Origin: Coemansia sp. RSA 487 | Taxonomy: Eukaryota > Kickxellomycota > Kickxellomycetes > Kickxellales > Kickxellaceae | DNA: 64,000 nucleotides | NCBI GenBank assembly: GCA_027577595.1 | Contig: JANBRJ010000075.1 | Coordinates: 23,341-87,340, forward strand | Direction of reading: 5' to 3' | Notes under the pieces: generated by a model | What the model was told of the DNA's origin: nothing | Seen by the model: only the letters and a program-made list of their open reading frames with translations | Databases searched by the model: none | Part shown: positions 48,781 to 59,380 of the stretch, piece after piece | Layout: each line of letters starts with the position of its first letter | Position numbering within the stretch: position 1 is the stretch's first letter | Program-made: the position numbers and the translations under genes

Positions 48781-50892
48781 ATGACTGAACGTATCACCAA
48801 GGCATTTGCCAGGGCCGCGCAGGAGGAACGCCCGGCGTTTGTTGCATATACTGTTGCTGGCTATCCATCAATCGACCAGACCGTCGATATACTCCTTGCG
48901 CTCGAGAGCGGCGGGGTCGACGTGATAGAGCTTGGCATCCCCTTCACCGATCCTCTTGCGGATGGCCCGACCATCCAGGAGGCACATATTGCCGCCCTCG
49001 AAAACGAAACAGACATCGATGCGTGCCTGGACATTGTCTCCAAGGCGCGTGCACGCGGTCTACAGGCGCCAGTTCTGTTCATGGGCTACTATAATCCGAT
49101 CATGCAGTACGGCGAGGCCGACCTGGTGAAGAACTGCGCGCAGGCGGGAATCGACGGGTACATCGTCGTTGATCTTCCTCCAGAAGAGGCACACTCGTTC
49201 CGCTCGCTCTGCGCCAGCTCCGGCCTGAGCTACATCCCACTGATCACTCCGTCCACGTCAGAGGCACGCGTCAAGCGCCTTGTGCAGATCGCCGATTCGT
49301 TTGTGTACGTTGTCTCGCGTTCAGGTGTGACTGGCGCCCGCAAGTCGCTTGATTCAAATCTCTCTAGCCTGCTTGGCCGGGTCCAGAAATACACTGATCT
49401 GCCTCTTGCCGTTGGCTTTGGCGTCAGTACACACGAGCATTTCACTGATGTTGGATCAATGGCCGATGGAGTTGTCATTGGCAGCCAGTTTATAACTGTG
49501 CTGCGCAACGCAGAGCCTGGAAAACAACCCGAAGCCATCCGCCGCTACGCTGAGGAGGTGTCCGGCAGAGCCACAAACAGCGCGGTACGCACAGCCCCTC
49601 TGCCTAAGCACCATCCGCCCAAAGGCGAGGAGCTCAAAGAGCAGCACTCTCTCCTCCCAGACAGATTCGGCGAATTTGGCGGCCAGTATGTCCCAGAGGC
49701 ACTATACGACTGCATCTCGGAGCTCGAGAAGGCATACGTCGCGTGCAAGAACGACCCAGCGTTCTGGGAGGAGTTCCGCAGCTTCTACCCGTACATGGGC
49801 CGCCCAAGTCCCCTACATCTCGCTGACCGCCTCACTGAAAAGTGCGGCGGCGCAAAGATCTACCTCAAGCGCGAGGATCTGTGCCACACTGGCTCGCACA
49901 AACTCAACAACGCAATTGGCCAGGTCCTTGTGGCCAAGCGCCTTGGAAAGTCGCGCATTATTGCCGAGACTGGCGCTGGACAGCACGGCGTGGGCACTGC
50001 AACTATCTGCGCCAAGCTCGGCCTCAAGTGTATCATCTACATGGGCTCTGAGGATATGCGCCGCCAGGCGCTCAACGTCTTCCGCATCCGCATGCTCGGT
50101 GGCGAGGTCATCCCCGCTGTAACCGGCTCGTGCACGCTCAAGGACGCTGTCAACGAAGCTATGCGCGACTGGGTCACAAACGTTGAGAGCACACACTATC
50201 TTGTTGGCTCTGCAATCGGGTGCCATCCATTCCCAACCATGGTTCGCGACTTCCAATGCGTCATAGGAAACGAAACGAAGGAGCAGATGAAGGCACTGGC
50301 CGGTCGCCTCCCCGACACGGTCGTTGCGTGTGTTGGCGGTGGCAGCAACGCGATCGGTATGTTCCACCCGTTCATCGAGAACAAGGAGGTCCGTCTTGTC
50401 GGAGCGGAGGCTGCAGGCGATGGTGTCGACACCGACAAGCATTCGGCAACTATTTCTGCAGGGTCCCTGGGTGTGTTTCATGGCGCCAAGACGTATCTGC
50501 TCCAGGACAAAAAGGGCCAGATTATGGAGACGCACTCTGTCTCAGCTGGACTTGACTACCCTGGTGTTGGCCCTGAGCACGCATGGCTGAGATCGACTGG
50601 TCGTGCAGAATACTATCCGGTCACTGACGCCCAGGCTCTCGAGGGTTTCCGCACTCTTGCCGAGCTGGAAGGTATCATCCCAGCGCTCGAGTCGTCGCAT
50701 GCGATCTACCAAGCCATGCAGGTTGCTTCAGCTATGACCAGCGACGAACTTCTTGTCATTTGTGTCAGCGGTCGTGGCGACAAGGACGTCAACACGGTTG
50801 CAGAGGTTCTACCAACGATTGGCCCACAGATAGGATGGGACCTGCGCTTTGAGGAGGACCCAACAAAGACTCCGCGCAAAAGCTATTTCTAA
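48781..50892 (+). CDS. TRP5: Bifunctional tryptophan synthase (alpha-beta fusion)
   Basis: A 703-aa fungal-type fusion. The alpha domain (about 1-265) splits indole-3-glycerol phosphate: [19 protein letters not shown] carries the catalytic Glu and Asp, and SRSGVTGAR binds phosphate. A linker (about 266-295) leads to the PLP-dependent beta domain, which joins indole to serine: [11 protein letters not shown], the PLP lysine Lys374 in [16 protein letters not shown] and the phosphate-binding [12 protein letters not shown]. This is the last enzyme of tryptophan synthesis. The fused gene is characteristic of fungi, one of the better taxonomic clues here. Length matches yeast Trp5 (707). The promoter carries a Gcn4-type site. 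Confidence 0.98.
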   Translation: MTERITKAFARAAQEERPAFVAYTVAGYPSIDQTVDILLALESGGVDVIELGIPFTDPLADGPTIQEAHIAALENETDIDACLDIVSKARARGLQAPVLFMGYYNPIMQYGEADLVKNCAQAGIDGYIVVDLPPEEAHSFRSLCASSGLSYIPLITPSTSEARVKRLVQIADSFVYVVSRSGVTGARKSLDSNLSSLLGRVQKYTDLPLAVGFGVSTHEHFTDVGSMADGVVIGSQFITVLRNAEPGKQPEAIRRYAEEVSGRATNSAVRTAPLPKHHPPKGEELKEQHSLLPDRFGEFGGQYVPEALYDCISELEKAYVACKNDPAFWEEFRSFYPYMGRPSPLHLADRLTEKCGGAKIYLKREDLCHTGSHKLNNAIGQVLVAKRLGKSRIIAETGAGQHGVGTATICAKLGLKCIIYMGSEDMRRQALNVFRIRMLGGEVIPAVTGSCTLKDAVNEAMRDWVTNVESTHYLVGSAIGCHPFPTMVRDFQCVIGNETKEQMKALAGRLPDTVVACVGGGSNAIGMFHPFIENKEVRLVGAEAAGDGVDTDKHSATISAGSLGVFHGAKTYLLQDKKGQIMETHSVSAGLDYPGVGPEHAWLRSTGRAEYYPVTDAQALEGFRTLAELEGIIPALESSHAIYQAMQVASAMTSDELLVICVSGRGDKDVNTVAEVLPTIGPQIGWDLRFEEDPTKTPRKSYF

Positions 50893-51620
50893 CGACCTGG
50901 CTGTTTGGGCAATATGTTCTAGCTTCTTTTCATTTACACAACAAAAAACACCAGAAAATCAAAAGTACGTGTTAGTAAAATATCCAATTTGAAACACAAA
51001 CAGTAGTAACGGTTTGTTTGACTCTCCCTCAACCGGAGGTCTCTTTAGGTCTGCTTTTTCCCTTTCAACCAAGAAATAAACATCGCTTGCAACAACTACC
51101 ACCTCCATATGAATTATGAAATCCCACGCGCACATAAGACACACAGCAGCAAACACAGGATACCAGAGTACTTACAGTTTCCCACTGGAGGATTCGAACC
51201 CCTCAATGGCCTGTTTACACGCCCTATTGTCCTAGAAACGAATCTCCTCACCAAAACAACTCGACGAGAAGTCTGTCGCAAGGAGTCCTACTGAGTGGTG
51301 TCGATCGCCAGGGATAAAGGCGCAAGGCTGCTTATGGCAGCAGCAATAACTGGCTGTGGTGATCTGGAGCGATACTCCTGTGATTCATGGTCTAAATGAA
51401 CCCGATACACAGGAACATAAAAACCATGCCTGTCAAGCAACAAAATAATCGTTTTCCTTTAGTTTTATTCTTTTTATCAAATCAATACGTCACAAACCTG
51501 GATTTAGTCAACCATAACCAGAAGAGAATCATGTGTCTGATCGTTTAGGAAGTAAAATAAAAACGTGCTGGCTGACCATTTTCTAGCCTTATCTCTAGCT
51601 TTTTTGGGTAACATAGAAAT
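50893..51620. other. Intergenic region TRP5 / NDUFAF6
   Basis: 728 bp. It contains a lone T-arm/B-box-like sequence at 51189-51206 on the minus strand (see findings). No tRNA can be folded around it and no coding sequence is seen. Confidence 0.5.
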
Positions 51621-52607
51621 ATGGACAGATGCTTGTTGCGCCATTGCCTGTGCACGTATGTGTTGTCAAGCAATACAAGGGCACTTCGAGGAACGAGTCG
51701 CACGATAGCAAGCAGACAGCATATTCCGGTTGCAAGTCGTGGTGACGTCGAGTACTGCAGACAACTTGTTCTTAAGAACGACTATGACAATTATCTAGTG
51801 TCTCTGTTCTCCCCAAAGCACGCACGCGAAGCTGCGTGGGGGATCAGAGCCATGAATATCGAACTTGTGCGTGCGGGAGAGATAACAACAAACGCCACGG
51901 CTGCGCGGATGCGGTACAGCTACTGGCACGACACTGTAAACAGGCTCTACAGCACCAACCCAGTGCAGACTCCTATTTCGCGTGTCGTCCACGATTCAGT
52001 GCAGCAGTTTGGCATTTCCAGAACATGGCTGCGGCGGCTTGTTTCCGAGCGCGAGAATGCCTTGGACCTAAACGTGTTCAAAACCACCGCTGATGTGGAA
52101 ACGTACGGCGAGCGCGCCTACGCCTGCATGATTCATCCACATCTGGAGGTGCTTGGAGTAAGGGACATGCATGCAGACAACGCAGCCCGTGCGATTGGCG
52201 TAGCGATGGCGATAATGAACTTTACCCGATCGCTGCCGCTGCTTCTCTCGCGGGGAAGATGCGATCTGCCACGGGACCTGATTGAAAAGCACAGGGTAGA
52301 TCTGGATGACCTGTTCAATCGCCCGAGATCGACACCAGAGCTACAGGAAGCAGTGTATGACTTTGCAACCAAGGGCTATACTCGCCTGTGCGGTGTGGCA
52401 GAGATCTATCTTCCTAGCTCCCCCAAACCTGCGCTTCCTGCTCTTCTCGCCGCGGTACCTGTGAAGGAGTGGCTGGAAAGGCTGGAAAGAGCCAACTTTG
52501 ATCCGTTTGACAAACGACTTCAGCGCCGCTCATTGCGCGTGCTCTGGCGACTTTGGGTGGCCAGCCGCAAGGGAACCTGGCTCAACGAGTCAAACTTCCA
52601 CAAGTAA
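51621..52607 (+). CDS. NDUFAF6-like complex I assembly factor (squalene/phytoene synthase fold)
   Basis: A 328-aa protein. The N-terminus is Arg/Ser/Cys-rich without acids (LRGTSRTIASRQHIPVASR), a likely mitochondrial presequence. The body has the isoprenoid-synthase type I fold of NDUFAF6: YCRQLVLKNDYDNYLVSLFSPKHAREAAWGIRAMN (quoted in parts: DYDNYLVSLF, REAAWGIRAMN), SYWHDTVNRLYS, and a second helix pair with AIGVAMAIMNFTRSLPLL. The DxxxD prenyl-diphosphate motifs of true squalene/phytoene synthases are not preserved, so catalysis on prenyl diphosphates is unlikely. NDUFAF6 helps assemble the ND1 module of respiratory complex I, which implies that this fungus has complex I. Confidence 0.88.
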   Translation: MDRCLLRHCLCTYVLSSNTRALRGTSRTIASRQHIPVASRGDVEYCRQLVLKNDYDNYLVSLFSPKHAREAAWGIRAMNIELVRAGEITTNATAARMRYSYWHDTVNRLYSTNPVQTPISRVVHDSVQQFGISRTWLRRLVSERENALDLNVFKTTADVETYGERAYACMIHPHLEVLGVRDMHADNAARAIGVAMAIMNFTRSLPLLLSRGRCDLPRDLIEKHRVDLDDLFNRPRSTPELQEAVYDFATKGYTRLCGVAEIYLPSSPKPALPALLAAVPVKEWLERLERANFDPFDKRLQRRSLRVLWRLWVASRKGTWLNESNFHK

Positions 52608-52836
52608 CACATATTTAATATCCCTCTCAAAGAGACCTCTCCCACAACCAATTCCTGATGCTGGAAATGTCTTTTCAGAGATTCTTTTCAAGTGCAGGAG
52701 AAAAAGATGAATGCTATCAGCTTGTTTTATTTCCTCTCCCCCCCCCCCGCATTGCTGAATTGTATCTCTCGACCCTGCTTTGCTAACTTTTGAAGGAAAA
52801 ATAAAAGCATAGTTCTATCCACTGTTTGTCGAGGCG

Positions 52837-53760
52837 ATGTCTGTCGACTGGACGCAGTATGAAAGGCACTCTTTGTTGGTTGGAAGCCAGGGCTTGCCGC
52901 TGGCAGGCGATGTCACAACACCCGCTGACATTACTGATGGAGTCTTGATGCAGGCAGCTATTGCTGGGCTTTGCTTGTCGTCGGTTGTATTTTCTGTAAA
53001 GACAATCCGGTCGTATAGAAGATACCTTGATGCTGACAACATTGCTGTCGAGTCGCCAGCGATGTTTCTGCTTCCATGGCTGGCTCTTTGCGATGTAGCC
53101 GTCTCCAGCATGATATGCGTGGCCTTGGTGTGGCCTGGAAAATCCGAGTCTTCGATTGCTGTTGCACATCTACCAAAAATACAGCGGATCATAAACGCAT
53201 CGCAGATATGCTATTGCTTGCTTATAACCATGCTCTCTGTTCATGTCATGTCGGTGGCAGGGGTCATTAAACGAAAGATAGACATGCATGGTGGAGGGTA
53301 CTATGGCATGGCGGCATTAATGATATCGTGTACCCTATCCCATCCTATCTTTGCCAACCGAGTAACCTCTCTGTTGATGTGCTTCACTGTCATACCTTTA
53401 ACTGCATTGGTGGCAGTGGCGGCGGCGGCGGCATGCATGTCGAGGAAGACACACAATGCACGCCAGCTGTGTGTACTGCGTCTTGACGACTCGGAAGACA
53501 TTGAGGCGACCGTTGATCCAGGCAGATATATTGGCTTCTCAGCAAGAGTAGCGGTTCTTTTCTGGCTGCACAACCTGCCCTGGTTTATTTGGACCCATGT
53601 GCATCCGCATGCGTACTGGCACATACTGTATGTGGTTGCTGTTTTGTGCGTGTGTGCGCGTGGTGAGCTCCCTCTTGCTCTCCTGGAAGCGTCGCCGGCG
53701 ACAAGCATGCGGCCTTTCAGCGCCAACAGCAGAGCCAAATACCATGACCATCAAGAGTAG
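52837..53760 (+). CDS. Seven-transmembrane receptor-like protein A
   Basis: A 307-aa protein with about seven hydrophobic helices: roughly 38-58, 76-96, 122-145, 152-170, 175-200, 232-250 and 258-275. A short extracellular N-terminus precedes them. A basic third intracellular loop follows helix 5, with a Leu/Asp/Glu-rich stretch. It ends only about 25 residues after the last helix. The topology resembles fungal and amoebal cAMP-receptor-like GPCRs, but no single motif is diagnostic. It is a diverged neighbour of the 353-aa receptor 1.3 kb downstream on the same strand. Ligand and G protein are unknown. Confidence 0.7.
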   Translation: MSVDWTQYERHSLLVGSQGLPLAGDVTTPADITDGVLMQAAIAGLCLSSVVFSVKTIRSYRRYLDADNIAVESPAMFLLPWLALCDVAVSSMICVALVWPGKSESSIAVAHLPKIQRIINASQICYCLLITMLSVHVMSVAGVIKRKIDMHGGGYYGMAALMISCTLSHPIFANRVTSLLMCFTVIPLTALVAVAAAAACMSRKTHNARQLCVLRLDDSEDIEATVDPGRYIGFSARVAVLFWLHNLPWFIWTHVHPHAYWHILYVVAVLCVCARGELPLALLEASPATSMRPFSANSRAKYHDHQE

Positions 53761-55101
53761 TCCCACTGGTCTCAAGAAAAAAAGAATGGACCCGGATTTT
53801 TCCGCTGCTGTTGTTTGTCTGTGGAAATGCAATATGTGCAGCCACGTCTTTTTGTTAATGTATGTGCTTTGGTTCCAAGAAAAACAAACGAAACCTTGTC
53901 TATCTATAAAAATATCAACAATTGGAATCATGATCCTGTCGAGGTCAGCAGCCTGCAGCTTATGTCTTTTTTTGCAATAAGGAATATGCAGACGACAGGC
54001 ATACTGAGCAACCGAGGATGCACATATATGCTAGTTCAACCCAATAACGAATGGTGTATGTCTTATTGCTAAAAACGCATTAAGAAAAACATGTTTCTTC
54101 ATAGCGTAAAGACTTTGGCACCAAGTGTATGTATTTTTTGGCAGCCTATATACTTGTTTTTTGGCTTTAATTGCAAATAATTTATGTCTTGCTTTTTTAG
54201 ATGGCCCAGGAGAATGGAGACATGTACCAAAAATACTAAAGACATTTGTTGCCCAAAGCAACCTCTTTATGCTCAAAAAATCAATTGCACATTCAGAAAG
54301 AAAAGCTACATGGTTGTCATTCTTCTAAACGTATACAACGTCAATGCGAAATCCTTTGACATTGCTAGCTGTATTTATTCGTGAACAGAAAAAACCCTAC
54401 TTGCTCTATGACGGGTGGTGTGTGGCATGCCGATCAGAAAAATGGAACAATAATTAAGCAGGTTATTCAGCTCCTTTGACCTTTTCCCACTGGAATTCAC
54501 ATTCGATCTCGGGCATATGCATTCTCATTTGCAAATCACGTATACTAAAGACAAAGCACCAGGCATTCGCTTTTGCTCACTGAATGGACAGAGAATCGGA
54601 TATATGCAGTCTTTACGAGGCGTGGTTTATCTTTTGTTCCCAATTCCCAATTCAACTCTTCTTTTTACTTTGGAACTGCAGGTGCCAAAATTTCGATACA
54701 AGCCCTGCGCTTTTATTTGTCTTTTTTTGAATGCATCAATAGCATTGCGCTTTATAACGGTCAATAATACAACTCACGAGTGCCAGCGACAGTTCCTCCC
54801 AAAGCAATGACACCTGTGCCATTGCGGTGCACAGCCTGGCTCCATTCCTTATAAATGTCGAAGAGGTACATGTGTTGTCTTTTTTGTCCAAATTATGCAC
54901 ATTGTTTTCCTTGTTTTTTCCTAACGCTCTTTTCTTTCAATAGCCTAAGAAATCCACTGTCCTTGAAGAGTACATTTTGTGTCTTATTTATTTTACCTTT
55001 GTAAACAACTACTATATACTGACACCATCCCCAATCTGATACTGTAAAAGAAACGTAATATTCGTCCTGTCTCCTCTTCTGCTGACAAAACCTTACACAC
55101 C
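53761..55101. other. AT-rich intergenic region between the two 7TM genes
   Basis: 1.3 kb. Several short open frames (up to 97 codons) have AT-driven composition and no homology to the receptors, so I see no receptor remnant. No RNA gene seen. Confidence 0.5.
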
Positions 55102-56163
55102 ATGTCTTCCGATCCAAGATATGCACACGGAGTCCTCGGCAAATGGGCCGTCGTTGGCCATGGATTCAACATTGCATCAATAACGTGTTCAGCACTTGTT
55201 ATTGTCGCGGTCATTGCGCGCGCCATACATTCTCGTAGTGTCCTTAAACGAACCACATTCCGTCTATCTGCATGGATCGCTACATGCGATATTATATATT
55301 CGGTTTGTCAGATATGCACATTTGATAATGCATTTATGAGCGGTTTGCCCGAGATAAACCTTCGTATTATCCATTGGCTTATGTCTGCTTCTGTATTGAC
55401 AGTCGCCTTTCTCAGTGGATGCATCGGTATAGATCTGATGTTGGCGGTGGTCTCCCACAGCACTCGTATTGCTAACCGTATTCGCCCATGGTACGAAGCA
55501 GCAAGCTTCTTCTTGGGCTTCCTCATTACACACCCGTTCCTTTATCTGTACACATCTGTCCAGTGGGCCGAAGTCGCTCAAATATTCCACATCTACGCAG
55601 AGCCGTCGTACTACAAGATGACTTCATGGCTAACAATGTGGGCCTGGGTTTTCTCCATCTGCATTTTCCTTTTCTTGGCTACGTGTGCCACTGTGCTGAA
55701 AATGCACAGAGAGCTGATGGGAAAGACATCCTATATCGCCAGGGCAAAGGGTGCTGGCGACTTCACGCCATACGAACAGCAGCCGATGAGCAAGGAACGT
55801 CAAAGATACATTCGCTCCGTGTGTATCCGTATTTTGGCATACCCGCTGATCCCAATCATCACGCAAATCTGGGTTGTGGCAGCGAACATGGCGCCTAAGG
55901 CACCCATGTGGCTCTATGTCATGGCAAACATTGTCCCAGCTACACAGGGAATCCTGAACTTTCTCGCATTCACCGCAAACCCTGCATGGGATCAGTTCAG
56001 AGGAAAGCTCTTAAAGAGATACAATACTGTACGCGAAAAGCGCGCTGCTGCTGCTGCCACCTCCAAAGAAACCGACTCTGGGTTTTCGAGGCTTGTTGAA
56101 GAAGGAACCATGTGCAATTCCCCATGCCCGTCCTCACTACAGTTCAATGTTGAAAAGTGCTAA
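55102..56163 (+). CDS. Seven-transmembrane receptor B, cAMP-receptor-like GPCR
   Basis: A 353-aa protein with seven clear hydrophobic helices: about 20-42, 53-73, 88-115, 130-152, 172-196, 240-262 and 270-290. The segment before and through helix 6 (RSVCIRILAYPLIPIITQIW) and helix 7 with NIVPATQGILNFLAFT resemble the Dictyostelium cAMP-receptor / class E-like GPCRs found in early-diverging fungi. The conserved basic residue leading into helix 6 and the Pro-containing helices 6 and 7 are visible. The cytosolic tail (about 60 residues) is Lys/Arg-rich, then Ser-rich, with possible phosphorylation sites. Likely a plasma-membrane chemosensor coupled to a heterotrimeric G protein; ligand unknown. 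Confidence 0.8.
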   Translation: MSSDPRYAHGVLGKWAVVGHGFNIASITCSALVIVAVIARAIHSRSVLKRTTFRLSAWIATCDIIYSVCQICTFDNAFMSGLPEINLRIIHWLMSASVLTVAFLSGCIGIDLMLAVVSHSTRIANRIRPWYEAASFFLGFLITHPFLYLYTSVQWAEVAQIFHIYAEPSYYKMTSWLTMWAWVFSICIFLFLATCATVLKMHRELMGKTSYIARAKGAGDFTPYEQQPMSKERQRYIRSVCIRILAYPLIPIITQIWVVAANMAPKAPMWLYVMANIVPATQGILNFLAFTANPAWDQFRGKLLKRYNTVREKRAAAAATSKETDSGFSRLVEEGTMCNSPCPSSLQFNVEKC

Positions 56164-56356
56164 ATCTGTTGTTTTTTAATTCACGTGATAATGAATTTCG
56201 ACCCAATACTCAATCATTGTTCGGGAAAAGGATACTCTGCTCTTTTTAGGTCAGTTATCACCCAGTGCGATGCACCACTACCACCACTGGCTGCACTCGA
56301 TATATAAACGATACCATCTTTACACATAAAACCATTTATATTTCTTGTGTCGATCG

Positions 56357-56884
56357 ATGGTCAGGCTTAAAAACAGATACATATGCTTTGAGATGCAGTT
56401 CGAGACTGCTGGTGATGCCAAAGATCCACTTAGCAAACAGTCCGAAACTAACAAGCACCGCCCCTCGAGCACACTGTCGGCAAAAGTTCTTCTTGCGCTT
56501 ATTCGCGAACAGGTAAAGCTGAATTTTGGCGATTCCGGTGCTGGGCGCATATTGGGAGGACTGCAAGTAAAACACCTTGGACAGCGAACACAGTTGGCAA
56601 TCATAAAGGTGCCACGCGACCATTGCAAGATGGTACAGTCTGCGCTTGTACTCATAACCCATGTGCAAAAGCAGCCATGTACAGTGTGCGTGCGCCATGT
56701 ATCAGGGACGATCAAAAAGTGTCAAAGGGCAGCCATTCGGACAGATCGGGAGTTAATTATATCATGGTACAGGAAGCAGCAGGTGCTGTCCAAGGCCGGG
56801 GTGACACCAGCAACTGGCAATAACTGTTCGCTAATAGATATGCTAAAACAGTCCGAATCAAACATATCTGCACTAGAGCTGTGA
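56357..56884 (+). CDS. POP5: POP5, RNase P / RNase MRP protein subunit
   Basis: A 175-aa protein from ATG 56357 (MVRLKNRYICFEM); the MVRxKxRY start is the Pop5 hallmark and an upstream in-frame TTG is ignored. The Rpp14/Pop5 fold follows: LLALIREQVKLNFGDSGAG, VKHLGQRTQLAIIKVPRDHC, VQSALVLITHV and VRHVSGTIKKCQRAAI. The subunit acts in tRNA 5' processing and pre-rRNA cleavage in the nucleus and nucleolus. About 35 residues of Ser/Lys-rich tail extend past the usual domain. Convergent with the orphan gene, only 75 bp between stops. Confidence 0.9.
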   Translation: MVRLKNRYICFEMQFETAGDAKDPLSKQSETNKHRPSSTLSAKVLLALIREQVKLNFGDSGAGRILGGLQVKHLGQRTQLAIIKVPRDHCKMVQSALVLITHVQKQPCTVCVRHVSGTIKKCQRAAIRTDRELIISWYRKQQVLSKAGVTPATGNNCSLIDMLKQSESNISALEL

Positions 56885-56959
56885 ATGGATAATATCATGT
56901 TAATACAAAATAAATAAATAAACACATACCAATTATTAGATATCACTCTGCACTATTGT

Positions 56960-59380
56960 CTAGACTATACTTGGCACGGATTTGGCAGCATTCAGTGCTT
57001 CATGTGCTGTTTTAAGAATCCGCTGGATTAGCTTCAAGCTATCAGCGGTGAGTTCAGACGCCATGTGCAGGTTCAACAGCTCCAAACCATCAGCGGTAGA
57101 GCTATCTTTACTAGAACTACCGCCACCTAGTTGCTGTTGTTGTTCACGGTTTTGGAAATTGGAAATGCCAAGATCCTCGATTGAGGCCTGTAGCTGATCC
57201 CATTGCTTGCTGATCCGCTGAATCCTAACTGATATTGGCTGAACTGGTCGTCGATGGCGGTAATTGCATCCCTTTGCTTGCTTGAAACTGTTCACTGAAT
57301 TCGTTACGAGCGCCGTGTGGACCGATCCAGATGCTACAGATGTGCTATTGTTTGCGGCTAGCCCATTTTCACGTGGCGTTTTTTCTGGATCAAATTCCGA
57401 CTCTGACGCCGAGTCTATAACATTAGTGCTTGCCAAAGCAACAGTATCAAGCCATGAACGCACATGTGTCTTCTTGGTTGCGTTCGTGATATCTGGTCCG
57501 CCTTCTCTTGTTAATGCATCACCTTGCTCTCTCACGCCCAGGCTGCTAGCCCTTTTTTGCAGACTATGTATCTTTTTAGAAAACCGACGGTACTGATCGA
57601 GGCGGATGTCGGAGCCTACGTCTGTCATTGACATACTCAATACCTGCACTTGGCTGTCGTTCGAACTCTTTAGGCTAAGAGCCGCATCGATGGTGCCAGC
57701 GAGAGTATGGCTAAGTGACGATGCCCTTGATTGCGAAATCAGCAGCGTTTCAGAAAGAGCCCTAGATTTTGTGCGAAGGTCGGCCAAAAGAGAATCAACA
57801 GCTGATGCATGGTGGCCAACACTCTGGATAAATTGGTCTGCCTGCTCTATGCGCCCAAGGACTGTATGCATCTGACAGCACGGCTTATATTCGCCTCTAC
57901 ATGCTGCACATTTCGTGGTACCCCTTGGCGTTGATTGTGAAGAGTATAGACGATCTCTATAGAACATGTCTACATTGGCAGTCTGGACATTGGAATGCAC
58001 TCGTGGAGTATTAAGAGTAGATTGTCTCCTCCCAGATGATTCCGTCAAAATAATAGGGCTTCCGCCCATACTTCCTTTTGTACTCAAGTAACCTCGATGG
58101 CTAAAGAATGTAGAGTCTGCAGTATTTTCTGCACAGCTCGAATCGTCATCGACAAGCACAATACTCGGGCGTTCTTGGCCAGGCCCCGCCAGTTCTGCTG
58201 CCCCTGTCGTATACCTTGGTTGGTAAAACCATGGGATCTGATCTGGTCTGCATAGGCTGACACTGTCCCTGTTAACATTGTCCCCTTTTGTGTTGCTCCA
58301 CTGATCTGCGGTGGCTAGGCCACTTGTATCTGTATATGGCGAACGCAATCCGAGCCCTGTGAACATATCCGATACTTGATCCTCCAAGGATGAAAGATAT
58401 CCATCCCCCTGCTGCATTCCAGGATCGCCTGATGTGGGTGTGCTCCTTTTACTGGTAGTATGCAAAGATATATTTTCTATATCGCATTTGGTTAAATTGG
58501 GAAGGCTATTCGTTCGTCTGCGCAAACCAACTCTTTGTGCCAATGTTCGCGATACCTCATTTGCTGCTTCCCTAGACTCATACCACCTCTGGCTATGTAA
58601 GATACGCCTATTCCTGTTCAGCCTGGGAGAGATCAAAATAGACTTTGCAATGCTTGCTGAATCGGGCGTCTTTGGATGTGGTAGCAGTCGTTCAAGTCTA
58701 ATTGACATTCTATGTGGTTTGCCTGTGCTTGATTTTGTCCCTATCGCATCATTACTAGCTCTTGTAGATACCACAGGAACATAACTCGACATTGGCGATA
58801 TAGTCTTAGGGCTTTGCATTATGCTACTGGCCTTAGATTTGGTGGTTTGGTTGATTGGTCTGTGGTGTCTTGCAGTTCGTTTATGCGAATTTCGTGTCCG
58901 TCCTGCGGTACTGAGTACACTGTTAGCATTTGTCTGTTTGGGTAAATACGAACATTGGTCGCTGTTTACTGGCTGGTTAACACCGTTGAGACTGGTTGTG
59001 CTTTGCGTGCTTTCTTTCGATGTCTGTGAAGCAGAGACAGCCTGAACTCCGTCAAATACAAGAGACGGGTCGATTTCTCTTGCAGACTTTGATTGAGCCG
59101 TAAGATCAGTATCATTGTGCCAGGCCAGCGATATTGCGCCAACTCTCGATAGAGCAGCGCTCCAGGCTTGCCCAAAGCCTTTCTGTATGTCTAGGGATAT
59201 CTGTACATCATCCTCACTACTTGTCTGTGCGTTAACGCTGTTCAGCGGATGCATATCCATAGGGTCTTCATCAAAGCTCGCCGCCGCCGCCGCCGACTCT
59301 GAAAAGGCAGGTATCTTCATAGTGTCCCTGAAGCTGGAAGAGCGTGTTTTTCTAATGGTTGTGGTTGCGGTAGAGTGCAT
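56960..59380 (-). CDS. 806-aa unknown, largely disordered protein with Cys-rich knot
   Basis: The start is ATG 59380 (MHSTATTTIRKTRSSS). The open frame reaches a GTG at 59530, but the only earlier ATG in the likely leader is followed at once by a stop. Most of the protein is Ser/Thr/Gln-rich and disordered, with basic patches (RRILHSQRWYESREA, RTLAQRVGLRRRTNSLP). At about residue 530 there is a Cys cluster CAACRGEYKPCCQMH, followed by helices that could form a coiled coil (VLGRIEQADQFIQS, VDSLLADLRTKSRALSETLL). The last 90 residues are helical (ISVRIQRISKQWDQLQASIE and LTADSLKLIQRILKTAHEAL). I recognise no family. It could be a lineage-specific scaffold or regulator. Confidence 0.65.
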   Translation of the reverse strand: MHSTATTTIRKTRSSSFRDTMKIPAFSESAAAAASFDEDPMDMHPLNSVNAQTSSEDDVQISLDIQKGFGQAWSAALSRVGAISLAWHNDTDLTAQSKSAREIDPSLVFDGVQAVSASQTSKESTQSTTSLNGVNQPVNSDQCSYLPKQTNANSVLSTAGRTRNSHKRTARHHRPINQTTKSKASSIMQSPKTISPMSSYVPVVSTRASNDAIGTKSSTGKPHRMSIRLERLLPHPKTPDSASIAKSILISPRLNRNRRILHSQRWYESREAANEVSRTLAQRVGLRRRTNSLPNLTKCDIENISLHTTSKRSTPTSGDPGMQQGDGYLSSLEDQVSDMFTGLGLRSPYTDTSGLATADQWSNTKGDNVNRDSVSLCRPDQIPWFYQPRYTTGAAELAGPGQERPSIVLVDDDSSCAENTADSTFFSHRGYLSTKGSMGGSPIILTESSGRRQSTLNTPRVHSNVQTANVDMFYRDRLYSSQSTPRGTTKCAACRGEYKPCCQMHTVLGRIEQADQFIQSVGHHASAVDSLLADLRTKSRALSETLLISQSRASSLSHTLAGTIDAALSLKSSNDSQVQVLSMSMTDVGSDIRLDQYRRFSKKIHSLQKRASSLGVREQGDALTREGGPDITNATKKTHVRSWLDTVALASTNVIDSASESEFDPEKTPRENGLAANNSTSVASGSVHTALVTNSVNSFKQAKGCNYRHRRPVQPISVRIQRISKQWDQLQASIEDLGISNFQNREQQQQLGGGSSSKDSSTADGLELLNLHMASELTADSLKLIQRILKTAHEALNAAKSVPSIV

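Noticed and set aside
51180-51300. A full tRNA gene on the minus strand
   Set aside because: Only the T-arm is present; no pairing acceptor stem, no A-box and no T-run terminator. Kept as a finding instead.
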